DNA of 23,728 nucleotides from JBHHYU01 sp046757725 (GTDB lineage: Bacteria; Desulfobacterota; Binatia; UBA9968), in contig JBHHYU010000041.1 of the NCBI GenBank assembly GCA_046757725.1, positions 1 through 23,728 of the forward strand, given 5' to 3'. Numbering within the stretch: the first letter of the stretch is position 1; each line of letters begins with the position of its first letter. The translations under genes were made by a program, and so were the position numbers. Shown here in pieces: positions 6,491 to 13,171 of the stretch. The notes under the pieces are model-generated. The model saw only the letters and a program-made list of their open reading frames with translations. It did no database searches and was not told the origin of the DNA.

Positions 6491-6961
6491 TCACTCTTTA
6501 TGAACTTTCTGACATTCGGCCAAAAGATCCTTAGGATTGCGTTCCCCCGCCGGGGTCACGGACACTGCGTAGCGAATCGTTCCTTGTTTATCAATGATGA
6601 CAGTTGCCCGGTCCGTGATGCCTTTATCTGCCAGATAGACTCCGTACTTTTCCGCCATGGCCCCTTTGGGATGAAAATCGGCTAGAAGCGGGAAGGATAC
6701 CCCCCCCAGAGAGTTGGCCCAGTTTTCATGAGAATAGTTGCTGTCGACGCTCACACCCAGAACCTGGGTATCGGCTGCCTTGAATTCGTCCAAGATGGAC
6801 TGAATTCCCGGCACTTCTTTGCTTCAAGTAGGAGTCCAGTCCAACGGATAGAATACGAGCATCACATTCTTTTGCCCTTTGAATTGGCTCAGTGAATACT
6901 TTTTCCCCGCCAAATGGCTGACCAGCTCAAAATCCGGGGCTTGTTTTCCTATTGCGATCAT
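6491..6961 (-). CDS. Peroxiredoxin (AhpC/TSA-BCP type) with in-frame UGA read as selenocysteine
   Basis: From ATG 6961 (AAGGAG seven bases upstream) the frame runs 156 codons to TGA 6493-6491 with a single internal TGA at codon 46 (6826-6824). The protein is a complete peroxiredoxin: N-terminal APDFELVS, the strand VMLVFYPLDW, then P39-x3-T43-x2-position 46, which is exactly the peroxidatic PxxxTxxC site. The catalytic-site Arg118 (TDRATVIID) follows, and a late Cys150 may act in resolution. Placing UGA only at the peroxidatic Cys, with an intact reading frame on both sides and a hairpin starting ten bases later, is the hallmark of a selenoprotein. Selenocysteine peroxiredoxins are known in bacteria. 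The alternatives are a Cys-to-stop mutation or a sequencing error. The glutaredoxin gene follows after one base. If UGA were not decoded, only a fragment from GTG 6814 could be made. Confidence 0.82.
6776..6813 (-). promoter_or_regulatory. SECIS-like hairpin downstream of the in-frame UGA
   Basis: In the mRNA the stem starts ten bases after UGA. The lower stem is four base pairs (UGCC with GGCA), then two opposed G-A mismatches, six pairs formed by GAAUUC with GAAUUC, one bulged A, four pairs (GUCC with GGAC) and a five-base loop AUCUU that begins 27 bases after UGA. Stem position, length and a bulge in the upper stem agree with bacterial SECIS elements bound by SelB. The apical loop lacks the G usually found among its first bases, which lowers certainty. 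Confidence 0.6.
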
Positions 6962-7016
6962 ATGGAGTCTCCTTCAGTGTATTAAAATCTCACCGCCTGT
7001 TGGCGAACGGAGTTTC

Positions 7017-7044
7017 AATATACCTCGAAAAAAAACATTTTCAA
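7017..7044 (-). promoter_or_regulatory. Candidate promoter for the peroxiredoxin-glutaredoxin operon
   Basis: On the minus strand TTGAAA (7044-7039) and TATATT (7022-7017) each match five of six consensus positions and are 16 bases apart; the spacer contains a run of eight T. The leader to ATG 6961 would be about 50 bases. Confidence 0.45.
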
Positions 7045-7105
7045 GTATGGTTGCTCTCTATTCCATAAACGGGCGGGAAACCTTACTAGCCGGCTCCCGT
7101 CCCAG

Positions 7106-7134
7106 TTGACACTTCTCTTGTACGGTGGGAGAAT
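7106..7134 (+). promoter_or_regulatory. Candidate promoter for the YihY-type gene
   Basis: TTGACA at 7106-7111, a 17-base spacer, then GAGAAT at 7129-7134 (four of six). A small hairpin, GGGAG-AATG-CTCCC (7127-7140), overlaps the -10 box and predicted start site. It lies divergently from the peroxiredoxin promoter. Confidence 0.4.
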
Positions 7135-7173
7135 GCTCCCGCTTAGCACTCCTTAGGGTAAGGTTGTCAGGCA

Positions 7174-8532
7174 ATGAAGAAAAACTTTTCTGATCGGAGT
7201 TCTCAGGTTGTTCGATTTCTGAAGACGGATATTTGGCGCATCCGCTCGAGAAAGCTTTCCGGGCAAAAGTCATTCTGGATTCGGCAGCTGAGAATCATTT
7301 TATTAGCTATCCGTGGATTTGCCGAGGACAAATGCCAACTGCGGGCTTCGGCCTTAACATTTTATTCTCTACTGTCGGTTGTGCCTGTGGTCGCTATGGC
7401 CTTTGGCATTGCCAAAGGGTTTGGCTTTGAAAAAATCCTTGAAAAACAGATCCTAGAGAAATTTCAGGGCCAAGAGGAAGTTGCCCAAAACATCGTTGGT
7501 TTTGCTCAATCGTTTCTTCAAAACACCAAGGGAGGTCTCATTGCCGGCGTCGGCATCGTGGTTTTGTTTTGGACGGTTATCAAAGTGCTGGGTAACATCG
7601 AGAGCTCCTTTAACGATATCTGGGGTATCAAAAAGGCTAGGAGTTTGGGGCGTAAGTTTAGTGATTATTTATCCATAATGCTGCTCTGCCCGATTTTGGT
7701 GATTATGGCAAGCAGCGTCACAGTTTTGATTACAAGCCAGGTCACCTTAGTTGTAGAAAGGCTCTCGTTTTTGGGCCCGCTGGTTAACATTATTGTTTAT
7801 TCTCTTAAAATTTTACCCTATGCAGTCATTTGGGGTGTTTTCACATTCATTTACATCTTTATGCCCAACACAAAGGTTCAGCTTAAATCCGGCCTGTCGG
7901 CCGGGATCATTGCAGGCACTATTTATCAGGTTGTCCAATTGGTCTACATCACCTTTCAAGTGGGTGTCTCTAAATACGGCGCCATTTATGGTAGTTTTGC
8001 GGCATTGCCCTTATTCTTGGTCTGGTTACAGGTAAGCTGGCTCATTGTCCTTTTTGGCGCAGAAGTTTCGTTCGCCGAGCAGAACGTTGAAACATACGAA
8101 TTTGAACCCGACTGTTTAAGGGCCAGTCACTCGTTCAAGAGATTGCTTGCCCTGAGCATTGCCCATTTTTGCGTTAAACATTTCCAGCAAGCCGAACCAC
8201 CTCCAACCGCCGATGAGATTTCTCATCAAATGGAGATTCCCATCCGTCTGGTTCGGCAGATCCTCTATGAATTAACTGAGTCCGGAATTCTCTCGGAGGT
8301 TAAGCTTGATGATTCTGAGAAGATTGGCTTTCAACCGGCCCGTGCCGTTGATGATCTAACCGTTACTCATGTCCTGGATAAACTGGACTGCCAGGGTATA
8401 GATTCCATACCCCTGGCCGGCTCAACTATTCTAGAAAAGCTCAGAAAGGTCCTCGGACAATTTCATGAAACCATTGATAAATCACCCTCTAATCTGGCGC
8501 TCAAGGACCTGGAGAAGAAGGTGCCCTACTGA
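7174..8532 (+). CDS. YihY/BrkB-family inner-membrane protein with C-terminal winged-helix-like domain
   Basis: A 452-residue protein of the YihY/UPF0761 (BrkB) family, whose molecular role is unsettled despite old annotation as RNase BN or a virulence factor. After a basic N-terminal tail come the family signature FAEDKCQLRASALTFYSLLSVVP (residues about 50-72 as a pattern) and five or six further hydrophobic helices. The segment with NIESSFNDIWGI and the late helix pair GAIYGSFAALPLFLVWLQVSWLIVLFGAE are characteristic. The C-terminal 150 residues are soluble and include PTADEISHQMEIPIRLVRQILYELTESGIL, which reads as a winged helix-turn-helix; such tails are common in longer members. ATG 7174 has only a weak ribosome binding site. 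It is monocistronic and divergent from the peroxiredoxin operon. Confidence 0.88.
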   Translation: MKKNFSDRSSQVVRFLKTDIWRIRSRKLSGQKSFWIRQLRIILLAIRGFAEDKCQLRASALTFYSLLSVVPVVAMAFGIAKGFGFEKILEKQILEKFQGQEEVAQNIVGFAQSFLQNTKGGLIAGVGIVVLFWTVIKVLGNIESSFNDIWGIKKARSLGRKFSDYLSIMLLCPILVIMASSVTVLITSQVTLVVERLSFLGPLVNIIVYSLKILPYAVIWGVFTFIYIFMPNTKVQLKSGLSAGIIAGTIYQVVQLVYITFQVGVSKYGAIYGSFAALPLFLVWLQVSWLIVLFGAEVSFAEQNVETYEFEPDCLRASHSFKRLLALSIAHFCVKHFQQAEPPPTADEISHQMEIPIRLVRQILYELTESGILSEVKLDDSEKIGFQPARAVDDLTVTHVLDKLDCQGIDSIPLAGSTILEKLRKVLGQFHETIDKSPSNLALKDLEKKVPY

Positions 8533-8713
8533 CATCGGCGGCCATATCGCACCCTCTCATCTTGTGAAAGTAAGAGTCGTCTCGTCAGACCCTGAGGAAC
8601 TCGGTCGCACAACTGGGAGTGTAATGTCCCTGTGGGAAGGTTGCGATGAGAGGACACGATAAATTGATTTAGGGCTCAGGGGGTGTTACATAGTCTTTAC
8701 TTTTGATCTACGT

Positions 8714-8790
8714 CGGGGCGTAGCGCAGCCTGGTAGCGCACACGCTTGGGGTGCGTGTGGTCACCGGTTCAAATCCGGTCGCCCCGACCA
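8714..8790 (+). tRNA. tRNA-Pro (GGG)
   Basis: A complete 77-base tRNA. Acceptor CGGGGCG pairs with CGCCCCG, followed by discriminator A and an encoded CCA. The D arm contains AGCCTGGTAG. The anticodon stem CACGC/GCGTG holds loop TTGGGGT with anticodon GGG for Pro, and the T arm is CCGGTTCAAATCCGG. It stands alone between the YihY-type gene and the cupin gene. Confidence 0.97.
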
Positions 8791-8933
8791 TTTTCTTTTC
8801 TATTCAACAGAGTTGGGTAAACCTTCACCCATCCGTGTTTCCCTCCGGGGTTTTATAGAGCAGGCCGGACAGAAACTCCTCCTGACCATTAAAAGCAGAA
8901 GGAAGAAAAAGACTTAAGTTCATCCACTTCAGT

Positions 8934-8949
8934 TTTGCCGTAAGGCAAA
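8934..8949. repeat. Small perfect hairpin after the cupin gene
   Basis: TTTGCC and GGCAAA flank GTAA (TTAC on the other strand), 27 bases after the stop of the minus-strand cupin gene. No U-run follows on that strand, so it may only weakly terminate or protect the 3' end. Confidence 0.3.
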
Positions 8950-8975
8950 GGTCAGGCAGTACGGTATGTGAGAGG

Positions 8976-10088
8976 CTACTTGTTTAATTTCCGGTGACTG
9001 CATCCGGGATGATAGTCCCCCATTTGGCACGTCGCACCGGCCTTAACCAGCTCCCCTTCAAACTCAGTGTGAATTTCTGGATCCTCGTCCTCAAACTCGA
9101 TTTGATTTCCCCCTCGTCGCAGGCTCGTGTACGTCTCTCCGTCGTTCATTTTTAAAAATCGGAAACGCCAGTTATTCCAACGCAGAGCAAGGTATCGTGC
9201 CCGCTTGGCACCGGAATTGAAATGCTGGTGAAACCACTGGTTCGGAGGCACGATCAGGCTGCCGGGTTTCCAATCCACACGTGTCCGGTCTCGTCCATCG
9301 ACCCAGAGAGTCGAATATCCCTGACCGCTTAGAATAAGGACGTGGGCCCCTGGACCGTGCCGGTGGCCTTTCTTGTAGGTTCCTACCGGAAATTCAGAAA
9401 TGTGGGCCCCCATGGTCTGCCCGGCTAAATCGAACTTCACATTGGTGCTGCCATTCCCGCGTTCACGATAATCGTACAGCCGCGTGGAATGCGTGTCAGA
9501 AACAAAGTTCGTCGACAAAAAGAACCGGCCGGACATGGTCCCTTTACCGCTAAAATAATGCTCGTCATTGGGGTCGAATCGGTCGGTAAAGGCAAAGGTA
9601 TCTCCAAATATGAAGTCGAGGTTATGAAACAGATTAATCATATAGCAACTGTTAGTAACGGAAAGATACCTCACTGCTTCGCTCCCGCTGCCGTTGAAAT
9701 GTTGGTAGTTGGCATTTAACGGGACGGCAAAGAGGCTTCCCGGACCCCATTCAAAGGTCTGCTTTTTTCCATCCCCCTGCCATACGGACGTTGCCCCGTG
9801 ACCCTTTGCGATATAAACCATCTCCTCGTAGAGGTGTTTTTGAGGTTTCAATTTTCCGCCCGCAGCGATTTCACATATATAGGCATCGTTGGTCTGACCC
9901 GTACCGTCGAGATTGATGAAAGCCCCTAAACCCCCTTTGAAGTCCCAGGGAGCTAGTTCGACTTCCTTAATATCTTCAACAAAAAAACCCTTGATAATCG
10001 GGATCTTCTGCTTCCTTTGCCATTCGGTGTAGGTATCTAATCGCGTTGGCCTATCCAAATCTGATCGCTCGGCGATTTCTTCAGCCAT
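8976..10088 (-). CDS. Double-cupin domain protein
   Basis: A 370-residue protein with two beta-barrel cupin domains. The first, around residues 70-150, carries KHLYEEMVYIAKGHG and later NANYQHFN. The second, around 225-310, has the fuller metal-site motif YKKGHRHGPGAHVLILSGQG followed by PPNQWFHQHFN, giving a plausible set of His ligands for Fe, Mn or Zn. The pattern resembles bicupin dioxygenases of the gentisate-dioxygenase-like type, but the exact reaction is not evident. The tail is acidic (EFEDEDPEIHTEFEGE) and ends with a Cys/His-containing stretch (CQMGDYHPGCSH). ATG 10088 has AGGAGG about ten bases upstream. It is a single gene, with a UbiD decarboxylase and other catabolic genes nearby on the same strand. 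Fold confident, function open. Confidence 0.82.
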   Translation of the reverse strand: MAEEIAERSDLDRPTRLDTYTEWQRKQKIPIIKGFFVEDIKEVELAPWDFKGGLGAFINLDGTGQTNDAYICEIAAGGKLKPQKHLYEEMVYIAKGHGATSVWQGDGKKQTFEWGPGSLFAVPLNANYQHFNGSGSEAVRYLSVTNSCYMINLFHNLDFIFGDTFAFTDRFDPNDEHYFSGKGTMSGRFFLSTNFVSDTHSTRLYDYRERGNGSTNVKFDLAGQTMGAHISEFPVGTYKKGHRHGPGAHVLILSGQGYSTLWVDGRDRTRVDWKPGSLIVPPNQWFHQHFNSGAKRARYLALRWNNWRFRFLKMNDGETYTSLRRGGNQIEFEDEDPEIHTEFEGELVKAGATCQMGDYHPGCSHRKLNK

Positions 10089-10518
10089 CGGGTTTTGTCC
10101 TCCTTTCAGTTGCTCTCGACTCAGGCCAGCTTCATGTCGTCGCTATCGGAAAGTTCAGGGGCGCTCCCCAGCCACCCCAAAAGGATCGCTTCGGATTGCT
10201 TTTTTTCTCGAGGGAATACCTTAGCGGTTTAAGAAGAAAATCTAGACCTAAAAATTTATGCTCTATAAATTTAACACGTATAACAATGGGCATTCGATGT
10301 CAATCTTGAAAAAGAACTGGAAATGCCTCGTCTTGACCGGAACACGAGCTGTATGCGATTATTCTTTAAAGGAGCAAGGGTATAGAAATTACTAATCCAT
10401 TCATTGATTTGGTATTCAAAGGTATTTCCCTATTCTTGTTTGGCGGCCCCCGTCTACCGAAGCTAAGTTTCGGCTACTCCGGCCCATCTTTTCATTGAAT
10501 GTGAAGTCCCCTGGTCAA
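10089..10518. other. Divergent intergenic region between the cupin gene and pcm
   Basis: About 430 bases that should hold promoters for both flanking genes. No -35/-10 pair stands out clearly. The main element is the AT-rich inverted repeat at 10252-10272. A minor dyad (CCGAA/TTCGG) occurs near 10457-10473. Open frames here lack ribosome binding sites. Confidence 0.45.
10252..10272. promoter_or_regulatory. Perfect 8-bp inverted repeat, candidate operator
   Basis: AAATTTAT and ATAAATTT are exact inverted copies separated by five bases. The spacing and AT-rich arms resemble a binding site for a dimeric transcription factor, about 165 bases upstream of the cupin start. No regulator gene is present in the window to assign it to. 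Confidence 0.4.
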
Positions 10519-11166
10519 ATGACCCATGATTACCGCCGGGCCAGAGAAAGAATGGTCCAGAAACAGCTAGCGGCTCAAGGAATTGAAGACACCCGAGTTC
10601 TCAAGGCGATGCTCAAAGTCCCCAGACATCTCTTTGTGGATTCCGCTCTAGCAGATCGCGTCTATGAGGATGGCCCTCTGCCTATTGGCGAAAAACAGAC
10701 CATCTCCCAACCTTACATGGTGGCCCTCATGACAGAGGCGCTAGAGTTAACGGGCAAGGAACGCGTGCTTGAGATCGGTGCCGGGTCCGGTTATCAGACG
10801 GCGATCCTTGCCGAGCTCTCCCTCAATATTTTTTCCGTTGAGAAGATTGGTTCTCTTGCCGTCCGCGCCAGGTCGATCTTAGATGAGCTGGGTTATTATA
10901 ACGTGGCGTTTCATGTGGGAGATGGGACTTTGGGCTGGTCCGAGCATGCCCCTTATGATGCGATACTGGTAGCGGCAGGCTCTCCGAAATTGCCCCACCC
11001 GCTCATCGAGCAGCTATCGGTCGGGGGCAGGTTAGTTATCCCCTTGGGAAACGAACAGTCCCAGACGCTCAAGCGAATACGACGTACGGCTTCAGGGGTG
11101 GAGGAGGAGCACCTGGGGAAATGTCGATTTGTCAAGCTCTGGGGGAGACACGGTTGGCCCACCTGA
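10519..11166 (+). CDS. pcm: Protein-L-isoaspartate O-methyltransferase
   Basis: This enzyme uses S-adenosylmethionine to methylate isoaspartyl residues in damaged proteins, starting their repair. The family features are complete: N-terminal RARERMVQKQL, VPRHLFVD, the substrate-site stretch PLPIGEKQTISQPYMVA, SAM motif I VLEIGAGSGYQTA (about 83-95), GDGTLGW, and APYDAILVAAGSPKLP followed by LGNEQSQTL. From ATG 10519 it is 215 residues, the usual size. In-frame TTG 10495 and GTG 10501 would add eight or six residues, but none of the starts has a clear ribosome binding site. The peptidase gene overlaps its 3' end, the familiar pcm-nlpD arrangement seen in many Gram-negatives. Confidence 0.93.
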   Translation: MTHDYRRARERMVQKQLAAQGIEDTRVLKAMLKVPRHLFVDSALADRVYEDGPLPIGEKQTISQPYMVALMTEALELTGKERVLEIGAGSGYQTAILAELSLNIFSVEKIGSLAVRARSILDELGYYNVAFHVGDGTLGWSEHAPYDAILVAAGSPKLPHPLIEQLSVGGRLVIPLGNEQSQTLKRIRRTASGVEEEHLGKCRFVKLWGRHGWPT

Positions 11167-11873
11167 AGCGCAGGGTTTCTCCCCTTTTGATATTTTTTTT
11201 CCTTATTTCTTTTTTCCCTAACAGCTGTGCCCGGCGATTGCCTGGTCCGCGTCACAAAAGGCCTCACGGCATCTACCATGTGGTCAAGAGTGGAGAGAAT
11301 CTGTTTCGAATCGGGAAGGCGTACGGTGTTCCCTATTGGGATCTTGCCCGGATCAATAGGATTAAAAATACTCATCAACTTCGTGTCGGGCAAATGATTT
11401 TTGTCCCTGGGGCGACACGGCTGCTCCCAGTAAAGATTATTACTCCCTCAAAGGCCACGTTAAAACCGCCCAGCCGACTCTACCAACGGAAAAGAGGGCG
11501 AATGGGTTTTATCTGGCCCGTCAGGGGCAAGATAACGTCGAGATTTGGTCCCCGGGGGAAAAACTTCCACGACGGCATCGACATTGCGGTACCCGAGGGA
11601 ACCCCTATTCGTGCTGTTGGAAAGGGGGAGGTGATCTACAGTGATCGCCTCCGAGGGTACGGCAACCTCATCATTATACGGCATCCGAGCGGATTTGCCT
11701 CTGTATATGCTCATAACCGGAGAAACCGGGTTCATAAAGGACAAGAGGTGGCTCGAGGCAACGTGATCGGTAACGTTGGGAGTACCGGAAGGGTAACAGG
11801 CCCTCATCTCCATTTTGAGATCCGTAAACATAACGTGACCCGGGATCCACTTTATTATTTGCCTCCCCTGTGA
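11154..11873 (+). CDS. NlpD-like LysM and M23 (LytM) peptidase
   Basis: A secreted cell-wall protein of 239 residues from TTG 11154. That start has GGGGGAG six bases upstream and gives a compact signal peptide (MAHLKRR, then a hydrophobic run LLIFFFLISFF). The in-frame ATG at 11121 would extend into pcm without better support. A Cys at 25 (FPNSC) might be lipidated, but Pro at -3 makes a poor lipobox. A LysM peptidoglycan-binding domain covers about 41-86 and an M23 domain about 117-235. All zinc and catalytic residues are visible: His139 and Asp143 (HDGID), His187 (YAHN), His218 and His220 (HLHFE). Unlike enterobacterial NlpD, it should therefore be an active endopeptidase. It overlaps pcm by 13 bases, suggesting coupled translation. 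Confidence 0.88.
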   Translation: MAHLKRRVSPLLIFFFLISFFPNSCARRLPGPRHKRPHGIYHVVKSGENLFRIGKAYGVPYWDLARINRIKNTHQLRVGQMIFVPGATRLLPVKIITPSKATLKPPSRLYQRKRGRMGFIWPVRGKITSRFGPRGKNFHDGIDIAVPEGTPIRAVGKGEVIYSDRLRGYGNLIIIRHPSGFASVYAHNRRNRVHKGQEVARGNVIGNVGSTGRVTGPHLHFEIRKHNVTRDPLYYLPPL

Positions 11874-11886
11874 TAGCTGGAAGATC

Positions 11887-12423
11887 ATGAATAATCATTT
11901 AGCCGAGATTCGCCAAGCTATTCGTGATATCCCGGATTTTCCCAAGGCGGGGGTCGTATTTAAAGATATCACTCCTTTGCTGGGCAATGGTCCCCTCTTC
12001 CAGCGGACTATCAACATACTGGCCGAGCGTTACCGTCCCCTGGCAGTGGATATGGTCTTAGGAGTCGAGTCACGCGGTTTTATTATCGGTGCCACCCTCG
12101 CCTACACACTGGGCGCAGGCTTCGCCCTCGTACGCAAGGCCGGGAAGCTTCCCTACGAGACGCACAGTGCCAGCTATGATTTGGAATACGGCTCTGATAC
12201 GCTGGAGATCCACCGAGACGCGCTTCCGCCTCAAGCACGGGTACTCATTGCGGATGACCTCATCGCCACAGGCGGCACCGCAGCAGCTACGGCGGCGCTG
12301 GTCTCTAAGCTGGGAGGGAAGGTAGTCGAGTGTGCCTTTGTCATCGAGTTGACTTTTCTTAAGGGCCGGGAGAAGCTCAAACCTCACCGGGTTTTCTCTC
12401 TTCTTCAATATGACTCCGAGTAA
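11887..12423 (+). CDS. apt: Adenine phosphoribosyltransferase
   Basis: A 178-residue enzyme that salvages adenine to AMP using phosphoribosyl pyrophosphate. Diagnostic segments are IPDFPKAGVVFKDITPLL at the N terminus, LGVESRGFIIG, LVRKAGKLPYET, and the PRPP-binding loop VLIADDLIATGGT at residues 119-131. Length and motif order match the family throughout. ATG 11887 lies 13 bases after the peptidase stop, so it is probably the last gene of a pcm-peptidase-apt transcript. No catalytic residue appears missing. Confidence 0.96.
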   Translation: MNNHLAEIRQAIRDIPDFPKAGVVFKDITPLLGNGPLFQRTINILAERYRPLAVDMVLGVESRGFIIGATLAYTLGAGFALVRKAGKLPYETHSASYDLEYGSDTLEIHRDALPPQARVLIADDLIATGGTAAATAALVSKLGGKVVECAFVIELTFLKGREKLKPHRVFSLLQYDSE

Positions 12424-12470
12424 CCGTTAGCCGCAGCAATGGCAGGCCCATGCAAGGAACCCAACCTTCC

Positions 12471-12498
12471 TTGACAAAACGGGTTAATCCTTTATAAC
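12471..12498 (+). promoter_or_regulatory. Sigma-70-type promoter for the nuoI-like gene
   Basis: TTGACA (12471-12476) is a perfect -35 box; TATAAC (12493-12498) matches five of six -10 positions with a 16-base spacer. It lies about 37 bases before GTG 12535, indicating that the iron-sulfur protein gene and perhaps thiC are transcribed separately from apt. Confidence 0.6.
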
Positions 12499-12534
12499 TC
12501 AGTTAGAAAACACTTCGTAAGGGTTAGGCTAAAA

Positions 12535-13104
12535 GTGAAGAGGATTGAAGAGATGACACTCTGGGAAAGGGCTTATTTCCCAGAGGTTTTTCGCGGTCTG
12601 GCGGTGACGGGCTACCGTTTCTGGCGAAACCTCGTGGTCCATAGCCTGCACCTGTTTGGCTTGGCGAAACAGATCGAGGGAGCCATCACGGTTCAATATC
12701 CGGAGGAACGGATCCCTTATCCGGACACCTACAGGGGACGTCACCGATTGACGCTCAAGCAGGATGGGGCGGTTCAATGCACAGCTTGTTTTCTCTGCGC
12801 TACCGCTTGCCCGGCCGATTGTATTTACATCGAGGCTGGGGAGTACCTTGAGAATCCCATTGAAAAGTTTCCCCTACGTTACGAAATCGATACCTTGCGC
12901 TGTATCTATTGTGGCTTTTGCGTTGAGGCGTGCCCGTGTGACGCCATTAGAATGGATACAGGCGTGCATCCCGGAAATCGGGGATTTTCTAGGAAGGCAT
13001 TCGTTGAAGATAAGGATCTCCTGATGGACCGCTCCCGCCGGTTGGATGCAAAAGGAAAAGAAGGACTTTATGAAGAGCATGTACGGCAGTATCAGCACGT
13101 CTAG
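12535..13104 (+). CDS. nuoI: NuoI-type 2x[4Fe-4S] ferredoxin subunit, stand-alone
   Basis: This 189-residue protein matches the 23 kDa (NuoI/TYKY) subunit of respiratory complex I, which carries clusters N6a and N6b and passes electrons toward quinone. The amphipathic N-terminal segment GLAVTGYRFW is followed by RGRHRLTL and two complete Cx2Cx2Cx3CP motifs: Cys82, 85, 88, 92 and Cys123, 126, 129, 133. Extra cysteines occur at 96 and 135. GTG 12535 is the longest start; ATG 12553 is a plausible alternative, giving a protein closer to the usual length. No other nuo gene is adjacent, which is unusual. It could complete a complex encoded elsewhere or serve another oxidoreductase. thiC follows after 67 bases. 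Confidence 0.85.
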   Translation: MKRIEEMTLWERAYFPEVFRGLAVTGYRFWRNLVVHSLHLFGLAKQIEGAITVQYPEERIPYPDTYRGRHRLTLKQDGAVQCTACFLCATACPADCIYIEAGEYLENPIEKFPLRYEIDTLRCIYCGFCVEACPCDAIRMDTGVHPGNRGFSRKAFVEDKDLLMDRSRRLDAKGKEGLYEEHVRQYQHV

Positions 13105-13171
13105 CGATCTTTCCTGGAGCAAATGGTTTAAGGTCGAATCATGGTAACTGAAACAGCAGGGAGGTAAAACC

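Noticed and set aside
13105..13171. Possible TPP riboswitch before thiC
   Set aside because: Only 67 bases separate it from the upstream gene, and no THI-box core sequence could be found.
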